Source: Allobosea sp. 47.2.35 (GTDB lineage: Bacteria; Pseudomonadota; Alphaproteobacteria; Rhizobiales; Beijerinckiaceae). From it: a stretch of 64,000 bases of DNA. The notes below the pieces were generated by a model. The model was not told where the DNA came from. It was given only the letters and a program-made list of their open reading frames with translations, and did no database searches. The position numbers and the translations under genes are program-made. Within the stretch, counting starts at the first letter, position 1, and each line of letters opens with the position of its first letter. Positions 53,384 through 62,070 of this stretch are shown one piece after another. The stretch lies in the NCBI RefSeq assembly GCF_024655635.1, contig NZ_JANLGI010000002.1:242730-306729 (forward strand), given 5' to 3'.

Positions 53384-55306
53384 ATGGCCAACGAGATTCA
53401 GCCGCAGAATCATGCCCGGCCCCATGACGATCACGGCGGCTCCATCCCCGTCCTGACGCTGGGAGCGCTCGGCGTCGTCTATGGCGATATCGGCACCAGC
53501 CCGCTCTATGCGCTGAAGGAGGCCGTCCGCGCCGCCGCAGCAGGCGGCACGCTCGCGCCGCAGGCCGTCATCGGTTGCGTCTCGATGATCCTCTGGGCAC
53601 TGATCCTGATCATCTCGATCAAGTACTCGCTGCTGATCATGCGGGCCGACAACCGCGGCGAAGGCGGCATCATGGCGATGCTGGCCCTGCTCAAGGCGCG
53701 TCATGCCAAGCCGGGCTCGGCACGGGCCTATGTCCTCGTGGTCGGTCTCGTCGGCGCCGCGTTGCTCTATGGCGACGGCGCCATCACGCCGGCGATCTCC
53801 GTGCTCAGCGCCATCGAAGGCCTCAAGGTCGACGCACCGTTCCTGGCACCGGCCGTGGTTCCGTTGACCGCTGCGATCCTGATGGGTCTCTTCCTGGTTC
53901 AGAGCAAGGGCACAGGTTTCATCGGCCGGCTGTTCGGGCCGGTCATGCTGCTCTGGTTCCTGATCCTCGCGCTTCTCGGCATCCGGGGCATCCTGATGGC
54001 GCCGGGCATCCTGTCCGCGATCAATCCGTTCAACGCGCTGTATTTCATCACCCATACCTCGCCGGTCGTCGGCTTCGCCGTTCTCGGGGCGACTTTCCTG
54101 GCCGTGACAGGCGGCGAGGCGATGTATGCGGATATGGGCCATTTCGGCCCGAGGACGATCCGCCTGGCCTGGTTTGCCGTCGTGCTGCCGGCACTGATGC
54201 TCAATTATTTCGGCCAGGGCGGGCTGTTGCTGATCCATCCGGAAGCGATCGAGAACCCATTTTACCAGCTCGCCCCGAACTGGGCGCATTATCCCCTGAT
54301 CCTCTTCGCGACGGCCGCCGCCGTCATCGCCTCGCAGTCGATCCTCACCGGAGCCTTTTCGTTGACCCGCCAGGCCGTGCAGCTCGGCCTCTTCCCGGCG
54401 GTCCGCATCAAGCACACGGCGCATGATCAGCGGGGCCAGATCTACATCCCGATCGTCAACTGGCTCATCTGCCTGGCGACCTTGACGTCGGTCTTCGCAT
54501 TCCGCTCATCCGAGGCCCTGGCCGGCGCCTATGGCATCGCGGTCTCCCTGCTGATGGCCATCACCACGGGGTTGGCGGCGCTGATCGCTCTGAAATGGGG
54601 TTTCAGCCCGATCCTTGTCGTCGCGGTCAATGGCTTCTTCCTGCTGATCGATCTCGTGTTCTTCTCCGCCAACCTGCCGAAGCTGCATGAGGGCGGCTGG
54701 TATCCGCTGGTCCTGGCGCTCGTGCTGGTGGTGGTCATGCTGACCTGGCGGCGCGGCCTCTCGCTGGTGGAGGCGGCGCGCAGCCGCCAGCGCGACCCGG
54801 AGAAGGCGTTTCTCGAGATGCTGTCGGCGAAGCCACCGGTGCGCCTGCCCGGCGCGGCGGCCTTCCTTGCCTCGGCCGCCCGCGGCGTTCCGCTCTCGCT
54901 CTCGCATTTCGTGCGCCACAACCATGCCCTGCACGAGCGGATTCTGCTCGTCACCGGCAAGCTGGAGGAAATCCCGCGCGTAGCCGATGAAAACCGCATG
55001 GAAACGATCGAGCTCGCGCCCGGTGTCACGCGGGTGATCCTGCATTTCGGCTTCATGGAGACGCCGCGCATCCCCGACGGCCTGCGTTGCGGCGTCGAGC
55101 GCGGCCTGCTGCCCGGCATCGATCTCGCCGACCTCTCCTACTATATCGGCCGCGAAACCGTGATCCCGCGTGAGGACATCGCGGGAATGGCCGTGTGGCG
55201 GGAATCCCTGTTCGCCTTCATGCAGCGCAATGCCGAGCGCTCCGCTGCTCATTTCCACGTCCCGGCTACCCAGGTCGTCGAGGTCGGCGTCGAGATCGAG
55301 ATTTGA
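53384..55306 (+). CDS. kup: Potassium transporter Kup
   Basis: A low-affinity K+/H+ symporter of the KUP/HAK family. The 640-residue protein has a 12-helix membrane part, opening with TLGALGVVYGDIGTSPLYALKE (family signature), then GDGAITPAISVLSAIEGL, and TGGEAMYADMGHFGP with the glutamate needed for coupling. A cytosolic domain of about 170 residues follows (HNHALHERILLVTGKLEEIPR). ATG 53384 follows GGGGGTAGCGC. Single gene. Confidence 0.96.
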   Translation: MANEIQPQNHARPHDDHGGSIPVLTLGALGVVYGDIGTSPLYALKEAVRAAAAGGTLAPQAVIGCVSMILWALILIISIKYSLLIMRADNRGEGGIMAMLALLKARHAKPGSARAYVLVVGLVGAALLYGDGAITPAISVLSAIEGLKVDAPFLAPAVVPLTAAILMGLFLVQSKGTGFIGRLFGPVMLLWFLILALLGIRGILMAPGILSAINPFNALYFITHTSPVVGFAVLGATFLAVTGGEAMYADMGHFGPRTIRLAWFAVVLPALMLNYFGQGGLLLIHPEAIENPFYQLAPNWAHYPLILFATAAAVIASQSILTGAFSLTRQAVQLGLFPAVRIKHTAHDQRGQIYIPIVNWLICLATLTSVFAFRSSEALAGAYGIAVSLLMAITTGLAALIALKWGFSPILVVAVNGFFLLIDLVFFSANLPKLHEGGWYPLVLALVLVVVMLTWRRGLSLVEAARSRQRDPEKAFLEMLSAKPPVRLPGAAAFLASAARGVPLSLSHFVRHNHALHERILLVTGKLEEIPRVADENRMETIELAPGVTRVILHFGFMETPRIPDGLRCGVERGLLPGIDLADLSYYIGRETVIPREDIAGMAVWRESLFAFMQRNAERSAAHFHVPATQVVEVGVEIEI

Positions 55307-55550
55307 GATCTGCTGCGCTTGGGATGTGGAGCATCGGTCCGTGCTTCAGCCACCGGGCCGAGCCTCAGGCGACAACTTGTCCATCATGGCCCGGCTTCTC
55401 GGGAGTTGTGGCCGATAATCTCGGGACGGTTCCCCTGTGCCTTGGCCATGATCCATGGTTGTCTGGTTTCTGGGGACACCGGCACCGCATTCCGATGACG
55501 ACAATCTCGCATGATCTCATGCTGCAACCACCTCATGTGAAAACTGGCCG

Positions 55551-56450
55551 ATGAAGATCCGGCAGATCGAGATTTTCCGCTCCGTGATGGCGGGCGGATC
55601 GACCATCGCCGCCGCCACCGCGCTCGGCCTCTCGCAATCGGCGGTCAGCCGGCAGCTCACGCAGCTCGAGGAGGAGCTCGGCTTCGAGCTCTTCGAGCGC
55701 AGCAAGGGCCGCCTGCTGCCGCGGCCGGAGGCTTTCGCCCTGATGGACGAGGTCGGCGAGCTGGCCTCGCTGGTCGCCCGGTTGAAGCGCTATACCGAGG
55801 ACCTGCGGGCCGGGACCGTAGGCCAGCGCTTCCTCAAGGTGGCGGTGCCGCACTCCTTCATCGCGACGGTGATGCCGGAGGTGATCGAGACCTATCTCGC
55901 CCAGCGCCATGACGCCTCGGTCGAGCTGATCGGCGGGCATTACGATGCGATCGAGCAGATGGTGCTGGCACGGGCAGCCGATATCGGCTTTGTCAGCCTG
56001 CCGCCGCGCGACAAGGGCTTCGATGCTCGTGAGATCGTGCATTCCGAGTCGGTCTGCATCATGCCGGCCGGCCATCCGCTGGCGGAGCGGCCGAACCTCG
56101 TGTCGCGCGATCTCTCGGGGCATCATCTGATCATGCTCGGCCGCCAGCGGCCGGCGCGCCTCGCCTTCGAGCGGCAATTGCGGCGGGCGGGCGTCTTCCC
56201 GATCGTACGGATCGAGGTCCATTCGGTCGAAGCCACCTGCGGGCTTGTCGCCCGCGGGCTCGGCGTCGCCGTGGTGCCCGAGCTGATCGCGGGCCTCTAC
56301 CGGCATCTGCCGATCGAGCAGCGCCCGTTCAGCCCCTGCATCCACGGCGCCTATGGCATCGTCACGCTGAAGGGCGCGCCGATGTCGCGCTCGGCGGAGG
56401 CTTTCACCGACATCCTGAAGAGTCGGCTGGAGGCGCAAGGTCGGACATAG
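55551..56450 (+). CDS. LysR family transcriptional regulator
   Basis: A 299-residue regulator. Residues 1-60 hold the winged helix-turn-helix (IEIFRSVMAGGSTIAAATALGLSQSAVSRQLTQLEEELGFELFER); the rest is the periplasmic-binding-like effector domain, including MPAGHPLAERPNL and GLVARGLGVAVVPE. It stands 106 bases before the peptide-type ABC operon on the same strand and is probably its regulator. The inducer may be the transported compound. The 244-base gap before it (55307-55550) holds only its promoter region. Confidence 0.9.
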   Translation: MKIRQIEIFRSVMAGGSTIAAATALGLSQSAVSRQLTQLEEELGFELFERSKGRLLPRPEAFALMDEVGELASLVARLKRYTEDLRAGTVGQRFLKVAVPHSFIATVMPEVIETYLAQRHDASVELIGGHYDAIEQMVLARAADIGFVSLPPRDKGFDAREIVHSESVCIMPAGHPLAERPNLVSRDLSGHHLIMLGRQRPARLAFERQLRRAGVFPIVRIEVHSVEATCGLVARGLGVAVVPELIAGLYRHLPIEQRPFSPCIHGAYGIVTLKGAPMSRSAEAFTDILKSRLEAQGRT

Positions 56451-56556
56451 CCCGATGCGCTTTGCGCATACGGTTGCGCGGGTTTCCGGCGCCGCCCATG
56501 GTCGGCGCGACAGGTGAACGGCGATCACGCCGCCCTGCCAATGCCGGGAGCCATCG

Positions 56557-57528
56557 ATGACCGTCTTCGTCATTCGACGATTGATGCAGAGCCTGCTGGT
56601 GCTGGCGGCGACCGCCGTCATCGTCTTCGTCGGGGTCTATGCCATCGGCGACCCCGCCGAGATGCTGATCGCGCCCGACGCCACCCCGGCGGAGCGGGCT
56701 CAGGTCGAAGCCTCGCTCGGTCTCGACAAGCCGCTGCCGGTGCAGTTCCTCGCCTTTCTCGGTAACGCGCTGAAGGGCGATCTTGGCCGCTCCTTCGTCT
56801 TCAACCAGCCCTCGATCTCGCTTATTCTCGAGCGCCTGCCGGCGACGCTGGAGCTGGCGCTGGTCGCGATCCTGATCGCGCTCGTCATCGGCATTCCGCT
56901 CGGGCTGATCGCAGGCCTCAAGCCGCGCTCCGTCACCGACGAGACGATCATGACCGGCTCGATCCTCGGCTTCAGCCTGCCGAATTTCTGGCAGGGCATG
57001 ATGCTGGTGATGATCTTCTCGGTCTGGCTCGGCTGGCTGCCCTCCAGCGGACGCGGGCCGACCGGGCAGATATTCGGCATCGAGACCAGCTTCGCTTCCT
57101 GGGAGGGCATCCGCCACCTGATCCTGCCGGCGACCAATCTCGCCCTGTTCAAGCTCTCGCTCGTCATCCGGCTGACGCGGACCGGCGTGCGCGAGACGAT
57201 GCCGCTCGATTTCGTCAAGTTCGCCCGCGCCAAAGGGCTGACCGAGCGCCGGGTCGTGCTGGTGCATGTGCTGAAGACGATCATGATTCCGCTCGTCACC
57301 GTGATCGGCATGGAGATCGGCTCGCTGATCGCCTTCGGCGTCGTCACCGAGACGATCTTCGCCTGGCCCGGCGTCGGCAAGCTCCTGATCGACTCGATCA
57401 TGCGGCTCGACCGGCCGGTGGTCGTCGCCTATCTGCTCGTCGTCGTCAGCCTCTTCATCGTGCTCAACTTCGCGGTCGACGTGCTCTACTCGATCCTCGA
57501 TCCGCGCATCCGGCTGGGGCGCAACTGA
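56557..57528 (+). CDS. Dipeptide/oligopeptide-type ABC transporter, permease 1 (DppB type)
   Basis: A 323-residue inner-membrane subunit: a first helix at the N terminus (LMQSLLVLAATAVIVFVGVYAI), the typical periplasmic loop, and five further helices with the EAA loop VRETMPLDFVKFARAKGL. GMEIGSLIAFGVVTETIFAWPG is the DppB-type closing motif. ATG 56557 has GGGAG ahead. Its TGA overlaps the next ATG (TGATG). Confidence 0.94.
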   Translation: MTVFVIRRLMQSLLVLAATAVIVFVGVYAIGDPAEMLIAPDATPAERAQVEASLGLDKPLPVQFLAFLGNALKGDLGRSFVFNQPSISLILERLPATLELALVAILIALVIGIPLGLIAGLKPRSVTDETIMTGSILGFSLPNFWQGMMLVMIFSVWLGWLPSSGRGPTGQIFGIETSFASWEGIRHLILPATNLALFKLSLVIRLTRTGVRETMPLDFVKFARAKGLTERRVVLVHVLKTIMIPLVTVIGMEIGSLIAFGVVTETIFAWPGVGKLLIDSIMRLDRPVVVAYLLVVVSLFIVLNFAVDVLYSILDPRIRLGRN

Positions 57529-58448
57529 TGGCACTCGCGAAACCTGCCTTGTTCGCGGCACTGCGCCCCGATTCCGACAGCCTGCTGGCGCGCTCGCTCG
57601 CCGGCATCCTGAAGAGCCCGAAGGCGACGATCGCCGCCTTCGTCTGCATCCTGCTGATCCTGACCGCCGTCTTCGGCCCGGCGCTCGCCCCGCAGGACCC
57701 TTACGACCTCTCGACGCTCGACATCATGGACTCGAAGCTGCCGCCCGGCGCGGAGAGCATAGGCGGCGCGACCTACTGGTTCGGCACCGACGTGCAGGGC
57801 CGCGACATGCTCTCGGCCATGATCTACGGCCTCAGGACCTCGCTCTTCGTCGGCGTTCTCGCCGGTCTCGTCGCGCTCGTCGTCGGCACCGTGCTCGGCC
57901 TTTCGGCCGCCTATTTCGGCGGGCGCATCGACAGCGTGATCATGCGGCTGGTCGACCTGATGCTGGGCTTTCCGACCCTGCTCGTCGCGCTGATGCTGCT
58001 CGCCATCCTCGGGCAGGGCGTCGGCAAGGTGATCTTCGCGCTGGTGCTGGTGCAATGGGCGATGTTCGCCCGCGCCGTCCGTGCCGCGGCCCTGGTCGAG
58101 AAGGGCAAGGACTATATCGAGGCGGCCAGGATGCTCGGCCTGTCGCGGCCGCGCATGCTCTTCGGCCATCTCCTGCCGAACTGCCTCTCGCCGCTCATCG
58201 TCATCGGCACGCTGCAGGTCGCGAACGCGATCTCGGCCGAGGCGACGCTGTCCTTCCTCGGCATCGGCCTGCCGATCACCCAGCCCTCGCTCGGCCTGCT
58301 GATCGCCAACGGCTATCAGGTGCTGCTCTCCGGCCAGTACTGGATCAGCGTCTATCCCGGACTGCTGCTGCTCACCCTCGTCTTCAGCATCAACATCGTC
58401 GGCGACCGGCTGCGCGAGGTGCTGAACCCCCGTCTTGCGGAGCGCTGA
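57528..58448 (+). CDS. Dipeptide/oligopeptide-type ABC transporter, permease 2 (DppC type)
   Basis: A 306-residue inner-membrane subunit with the N-terminal OppC-type segment (helix [19 protein letters not shown] and then [21 protein letters not shown]), five helices of the permease core and the EAA loop [31 protein letters not shown] is typical of DppC. It forms the channel with the preceding protein. Next gene starts three bases on. Confidence 0.95.
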   Translation: MALAKPALFAALRPDSDSLLARSLAGILKSPKATIAAFVCILLILTAVFGPALAPQDPYDLSTLDIMDSKLPPGAESIGGATYWFGTDVQGRDMLSAMIYGLRTSLFVGVLAGLVALVVGTVLGLSAAYFGGRIDSVIMRLVDLMLGFPTLLVALMLLAILGQGVGKVIFALVLVQWAMFARAVRAAALVEKGKDYIEAARMLGLSRPRMLFGHLLPNCLSPLIVIGTLQVANAISAEATLSFLGIGLPITQPSLGLLIANGYQVLLSGQYWISVYPGLLLLTLVFSINIVGDRLREVLNPRLAER

Positions 58449-58451
58449 GCC

Positions 58452-59423
58452 ATGAACCCGGTGCTCTCCGTCGAGAATCTTGAAACCCAGTTCGCCAGCT
58501 CGGCCGGCCTGGTCCGCGCCGTGGACGGCGTCTCCTTCAGCGTCGATCGTGGCGAAATCCTCGGCCTCGTCGGTGAGTCCGGCTCGGGCAAGTCGATCAC
58601 CGGCTTCTCGATCCTGGGACTGATCGAGCCGCCCGGACGGGTCGCAGGCGGGCGCATCCTGTTCCAGGGCGAGGACCTCGTCGGGCTCCCGGCCGAGCGG
58701 CTCAGGCGCCTGCGCGGCAAGAAGATCGCGATGATCTTCCAGGACCCGATGATGACGCTCAACCCGGTGCTCTCGATCGAGACGCAGATGGTCGAGGCCG
58801 TGCTCGCCCATGATGCGGTCTCACGGGAGGAGGCGCGTATGCGCTCCCGCGATGCGCTGGGCCTCGTCGGCATTCCCTCGCCGGAGGAGCGCCTGAAGGC
58901 CTATCCGCACCAGTTCTCGGGCGGCATGCGCCAGCGCGTCGCGATCGCGATCGCGCTGCTGCACAAGCCCGACCTGATCATCGCCGACGAGCCGACGACC
59001 GCGCTCGACGTCACCATCCAGGGCCAGATCCTGTTCGAGGTGCGCCGGCTGGCCAGCGAATTCGGCATGGCGCTGATCTGGATCAGCCACGATCTCGGCG
59101 TCGTCGCCAGCCTCGCCGACCGGATCGCGGTGATGTATGCCGGCCGCATCGTTGAGACCGGCGCCACCGACGACGTGCTCGACCGGCCGGCCCACCCCTA
59201 TACGCGCGGCCTGATGGAGGCGCTGCCGGCCAATGCGGCGCGGGGCGAGCGGCTGCATCCGATCCCCGGTCTCTCGCCTTCGCCGCTGGCTCGGCCCGCC
59301 GGATGCGCCTTCCGGACGCGCTGCTTCGCCGCGAGCGAGGTCTGCCAGCAGGAGCCCAAGCCGCAGGGCGTGAGCCACAGCTTCCGCTGCCACCACCCGC
59401 TCTTGCCCGGAGTCGCAGCATGA
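58452..59423 (+). CDS. Dipeptide/oligopeptide-type ABC transporter, ATPase 1 (DppD type)
   Basis: A 323-residue ATPase: Walker A GESGSGKS (41-48), Q-loop [11 protein letters not shown], signature FSGGMRQR, Walker [13 protein letters not shown] and switch His in ISHDLGVVA. The C-terminal oligopeptide extension contains the four cysteines of a possible Fe-S or zinc site ([17 protein letters not shown]). The stop overlaps the next start as ATGA. Confidence 0.95.
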   Translation: MNPVLSVENLETQFASSAGLVRAVDGVSFSVDRGEILGLVGESGSGKSITGFSILGLIEPPGRVAGGRILFQGEDLVGLPAERLRRLRGKKIAMIFQDPMMTLNPVLSIETQMVEAVLAHDAVSREEARMRSRDALGLVGIPSPEERLKAYPHQFSGGMRQRVAIAIALLHKPDLIIADEPTTALDVTIQGQILFEVRRLASEFGMALIWISHDLGVVASLADRIAVMYAGRIVETGATDDVLDRPAHPYTRGLMEALPANAARGERLHPIPGLSPSPLARPAGCAFRTRCFAASEVCQQEPKPQGVSHSFRCHHPLLPGVAA

Positions 59424-60448
59424 CCGCAGATCTCATCGAAGGACGCGGACTCGTCCGGCGCTTTTCCCGTGGCCTCGACGCGGCGGAGAAGCTCGCCCGT
59501 GTGCTCGGCGCGAACATCTCCGAGGAAACCGTCCATGCCGTCGAAGGCGTCGACATCGCCATCCGGCAGGGCGAGGTGCTCGGCCTCGTCGGCGAATCCG
59601 GCTGCGGCAAGTCCACGCTCGGCCGCCTGCTGGCGGGCCTGCTGCCGCTGACCGAAGGCACCTTGCTCTGGCAGGGCAAGGATGTCGCCTCGCTCTCGCG
59701 CAGCGAGGCGCTGGAGATGCGGCTCGCCGTGCAGGTGATCTTTCAGGACCCGATGTCCTCGCTCAACCCGCGCAAGCGCGTCGTCGATCTCGTCGGCGAG
59801 GCGCCGCGGGTGCACGGCCTCGTCCGGGCAGGGGAGGTCGACGACTATGTGGCGGAGCTGCTCGAGAAGGTCGGGCTCGACCCCTCCTATCGCAAGCGCT
59901 ACCCGCACCAGTTCTCCGGCGGCCAGCGCCAGCGCATCGGCATCGCCCGGGCGCTCGCGGTCAAGCCGCGATTGATCGTCTGCGACGAGTCGGTCTCGGC
60001 CCTCGACGTCTCGATCCAGGCGCAGGTCATCAACCTGTTCATGGATCTGCGCGAGGAGCTCGGCCTGACCTATCTCTTCATCAGCCACGACCTCAGCGTG
60101 GTGAAGCATATCAGCGACCGGGTCGCGATCATGTATCTCGGTCGCGTCGTCGAGACCGCGTCGGCCGATGCGTTCTTCGCCGCGCCGAACCATCCCTATA
60201 CCGCGGCCCTGCTGCGCGAACTGCCCTCGGTGAAGGAGCGCCGCCGCGCCTTCACGCCGATACGCGGCGAAATTCCCTCGCCGCTGCATCCGCCCTCCGG
60301 CTGCGCCTTCCATCCACGTTGCTCGCGCATCTTCACCCCCTGCGCCCAGGCGCGGCCGCCGCTCGAACCGATCGCTGACGGACATCTCAGCGCCTGCCAT
60401 CTCAACCAGGCCGCCGCCGTATCGCTCACGGCCGGCGGCAGCGCCTGA
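59420..60448 (+). CDS. Dipeptide/oligopeptide-type ABC transporter, ATPase 2 (DppF type)
   Basis: A 342-residue ATPase: Walker A GESGCGKST, Q-loop IFQDPMSSLNPR, signature FSGGQRQR, Walker B LIVCDESVSALD (Ser replaces the usual Pro after Glu, common in this family), and switch His in ISHDLSVV. The C-terminal part carries the same cysteine group (SGCAFHPRCSRIFTPC). The start at 59420 is fixed by the ATGA overlap; the first 38 residues include an insertion (AAEKLARVLGANISEETV) seen in some DppF-like proteins. Confidence 0.95.
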   Translation: MTADLIEGRGLVRRFSRGLDAAEKLARVLGANISEETVHAVEGVDIAIRQGEVLGLVGESGCGKSTLGRLLAGLLPLTEGTLLWQGKDVASLSRSEALEMRLAVQVIFQDPMSSLNPRKRVVDLVGEAPRVHGLVRAGEVDDYVAELLEKVGLDPSYRKRYPHQFSGGQRQRIGIARALAVKPRLIVCDESVSALDVSIQAQVINLFMDLREELGLTYLFISHDLSVVKHISDRVAIMYLGRVVETASADAFFAAPNHPYTAALLRELPSVKERRRAFTPIRGEIPSPLHPPSGCAFHPRCSRIFTPCAQARPPLEPIADGHLSACHLNQAAAVSLTAGGSA

Positions 60449-60462
60449 AGAGGAGATATCGC

Positions 60463-62070
60463 ATGACCTCCAAGCTTCGCACGACCGCCAAGCCCCGCCT
60501 CACCGCGCTCCTGCCCTTGCTCGCCAGCGTCGCCTGGCTTGGCGGTGCGGGCTTCGCCAGCGCCGCCGATCTCGTCATCGGCACCGCAAGCGAGCCCTCG
60601 GCGATGGACCCGCTGTTCTCCCGCACCGGGCCGAACCAGAATATCGCCATGCAGATATTCGACCGGCTGGTCGAGACTGACGCGCATCTGCGCATGCAGC
60701 CGAGCCTGGCCGAGAGCTGGTCGGCGGTCGATCCGACGACATGGCGGATCAACCTGCGCAAGGATGCCCGCTTCCAGAGCGGCAAGCCGGTCACGGCCGA
60801 TGATGTCGCCTTCTCGCTGGAGCGCGCCCGCAACGTGCCCAACAGTCCGGCGCCGTTCTCCAACAACGTCTCGGGCGTGGTCTCGGCGAAAGCGATCGAT
60901 GCGACGACGCTGGAGGTGAAGACCGAGGTGCCGACGCCGGACCTGATGGAGCGGGTCGGCTTCGTCTACATCCTCGAGCGCGCCTCGGCCGAGGGCAAGA
61001 GCCTGCAGGACTACAACAAGGGTGACGGGCTCGTCGGCTCCGGTCCCTACAAGTTCAAGGAATGGGTGCCGGGCGACCGCGTCATCCTCACGCGCAACGA
61101 GGGCTATTGGGGGGCGAAGCCCGCCTTCGAGACGGTGACGATCCGCTTCATCGCCAATGACGCGGCCCGCGTCGCGGCGCTGCGCTCGGGCGCGGTCGAC
61201 CTGATCGACGGCGTGCCGCCGGCCGACCTGCCGGTGCTGGAGAAGACGGCGGGGCTCAAGGTCCACGCGATCCCCTCAGCCCGCCTGATCTATCTCGCGC
61301 TCGACACCGCGCGCGAGGAGAGCCCCTTCGTCACCGACAAGGACGGCAAGCCGCTGAAGCCCAATCCGCTGCAGGACCTGCGCGTGCGTCAGGCGCTGGC
61401 CAAGCTGATCAACGTGCCGGCGATCGTCGAGCGGCTGCTCAACGGCGCCGGCCTGCCGGCCGGCCAGCTCGTTCCGGAGGGCGTTGCCGGCTTCGATCCC
61501 GCGCTCAAGCCGGTCGCCAATGACCTCGCCGGCGCCAAGACCCTGCTGCAGCAGGCCGGGCTGAAGGACGGGTTCGGCATCACCATCCATTCCTCGAACG
61601 ACCGTTTCGCCGGCGACAAGGATATCGCGCAGGCGATCGGCCAGATGTTCTCGCGCGGCGGCATCAAGGTGAACGGCGTGATGACGCAGCCCTATAACGT
61701 CTATGCCAGTGCGGCGAGCCGGCAGAGCTTCTCCGCCTTCATCTTCTCGCTGGGCACGACGACCCCGACCGCAGGGCCGGGCATGCGCAACCTGTTCATG
61801 ACCGCGGACTCGAAGGCCGGCACCGGCGGCTTCAACCGGGCGCGCTATTCCAATCCGGCCTTCGACAAGGCGCTGGCTGAGGCGCTGACCCAGTTCGACG
61901 AGAGCAAGCGCATCGCCGGCATTCAGGCCGCGTCGAAGATGGTCTTCGCCGACCTGCCGGTGATCCCGCTCTACTGGCAGAAGATCGCCTGGGCCTCGAA
62001 GGCCAACATCACCTACGAAGCCAACATGGCCGAGGACACCACGGCGGCGCGAGCGGGGCTGGCCAAGTGA
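60463..62070 (+). CDS. Peptide-type ABC transporter, periplasmic binding protein
   Basis: A 535-residue SBP of family 5 (DppA/OppA). Signal peptide over residues 1-35 (ALLPLLASVAWLGGAGFASA). Then IGTASEPSAMDPLFSRTGPN, FDRLVETDAHLRMQPSLAESW and DGLVGSGPYKFKEWVPGDRV, all typical. Such proteins bind peptides, nickel, sugars or opines, so peptide is likely but not certain. The ATG has GAGGAG ahead. It comes after the ATPase genes and directly before the hydrolase, which shares its stop. Confidence 0.94.
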   Translation: MTSKLRTTAKPRLTALLPLLASVAWLGGAGFASAADLVIGTASEPSAMDPLFSRTGPNQNIAMQIFDRLVETDAHLRMQPSLAESWSAVDPTTWRINLRKDARFQSGKPVTADDVAFSLERARNVPNSPAPFSNNVSGVVSAKAIDATTLEVKTEVPTPDLMERVGFVYILERASAEGKSLQDYNKGDGLVGSGPYKFKEWVPGDRVILTRNEGYWGAKPAFETVTIRFIANDAARVAALRSGAVDLIDGVPPADLPVLEKTAGLKVHAIPSARLIYLALDTAREESPFVTDKDGKPLKPNPLQDLRVRQALAKLINVPAIVERLLNGAGLPAGQLVPEGVAGFDPALKPVANDLAGAKTLLQQAGLKDGFGITIHSSNDRFAGDKDIAQAIGQMFSRGGIKVNGVMTQPYNVYASAASRQSFSAFIFSLGTTTPTAGPGMRNLFMTADSKAGTGGFNRARYSNPAFDKALAEALTQFDESKRIAGIQAASKMVFADLPVIPLYWQKIAWASKANITYEANMAEDTTAARAGLAK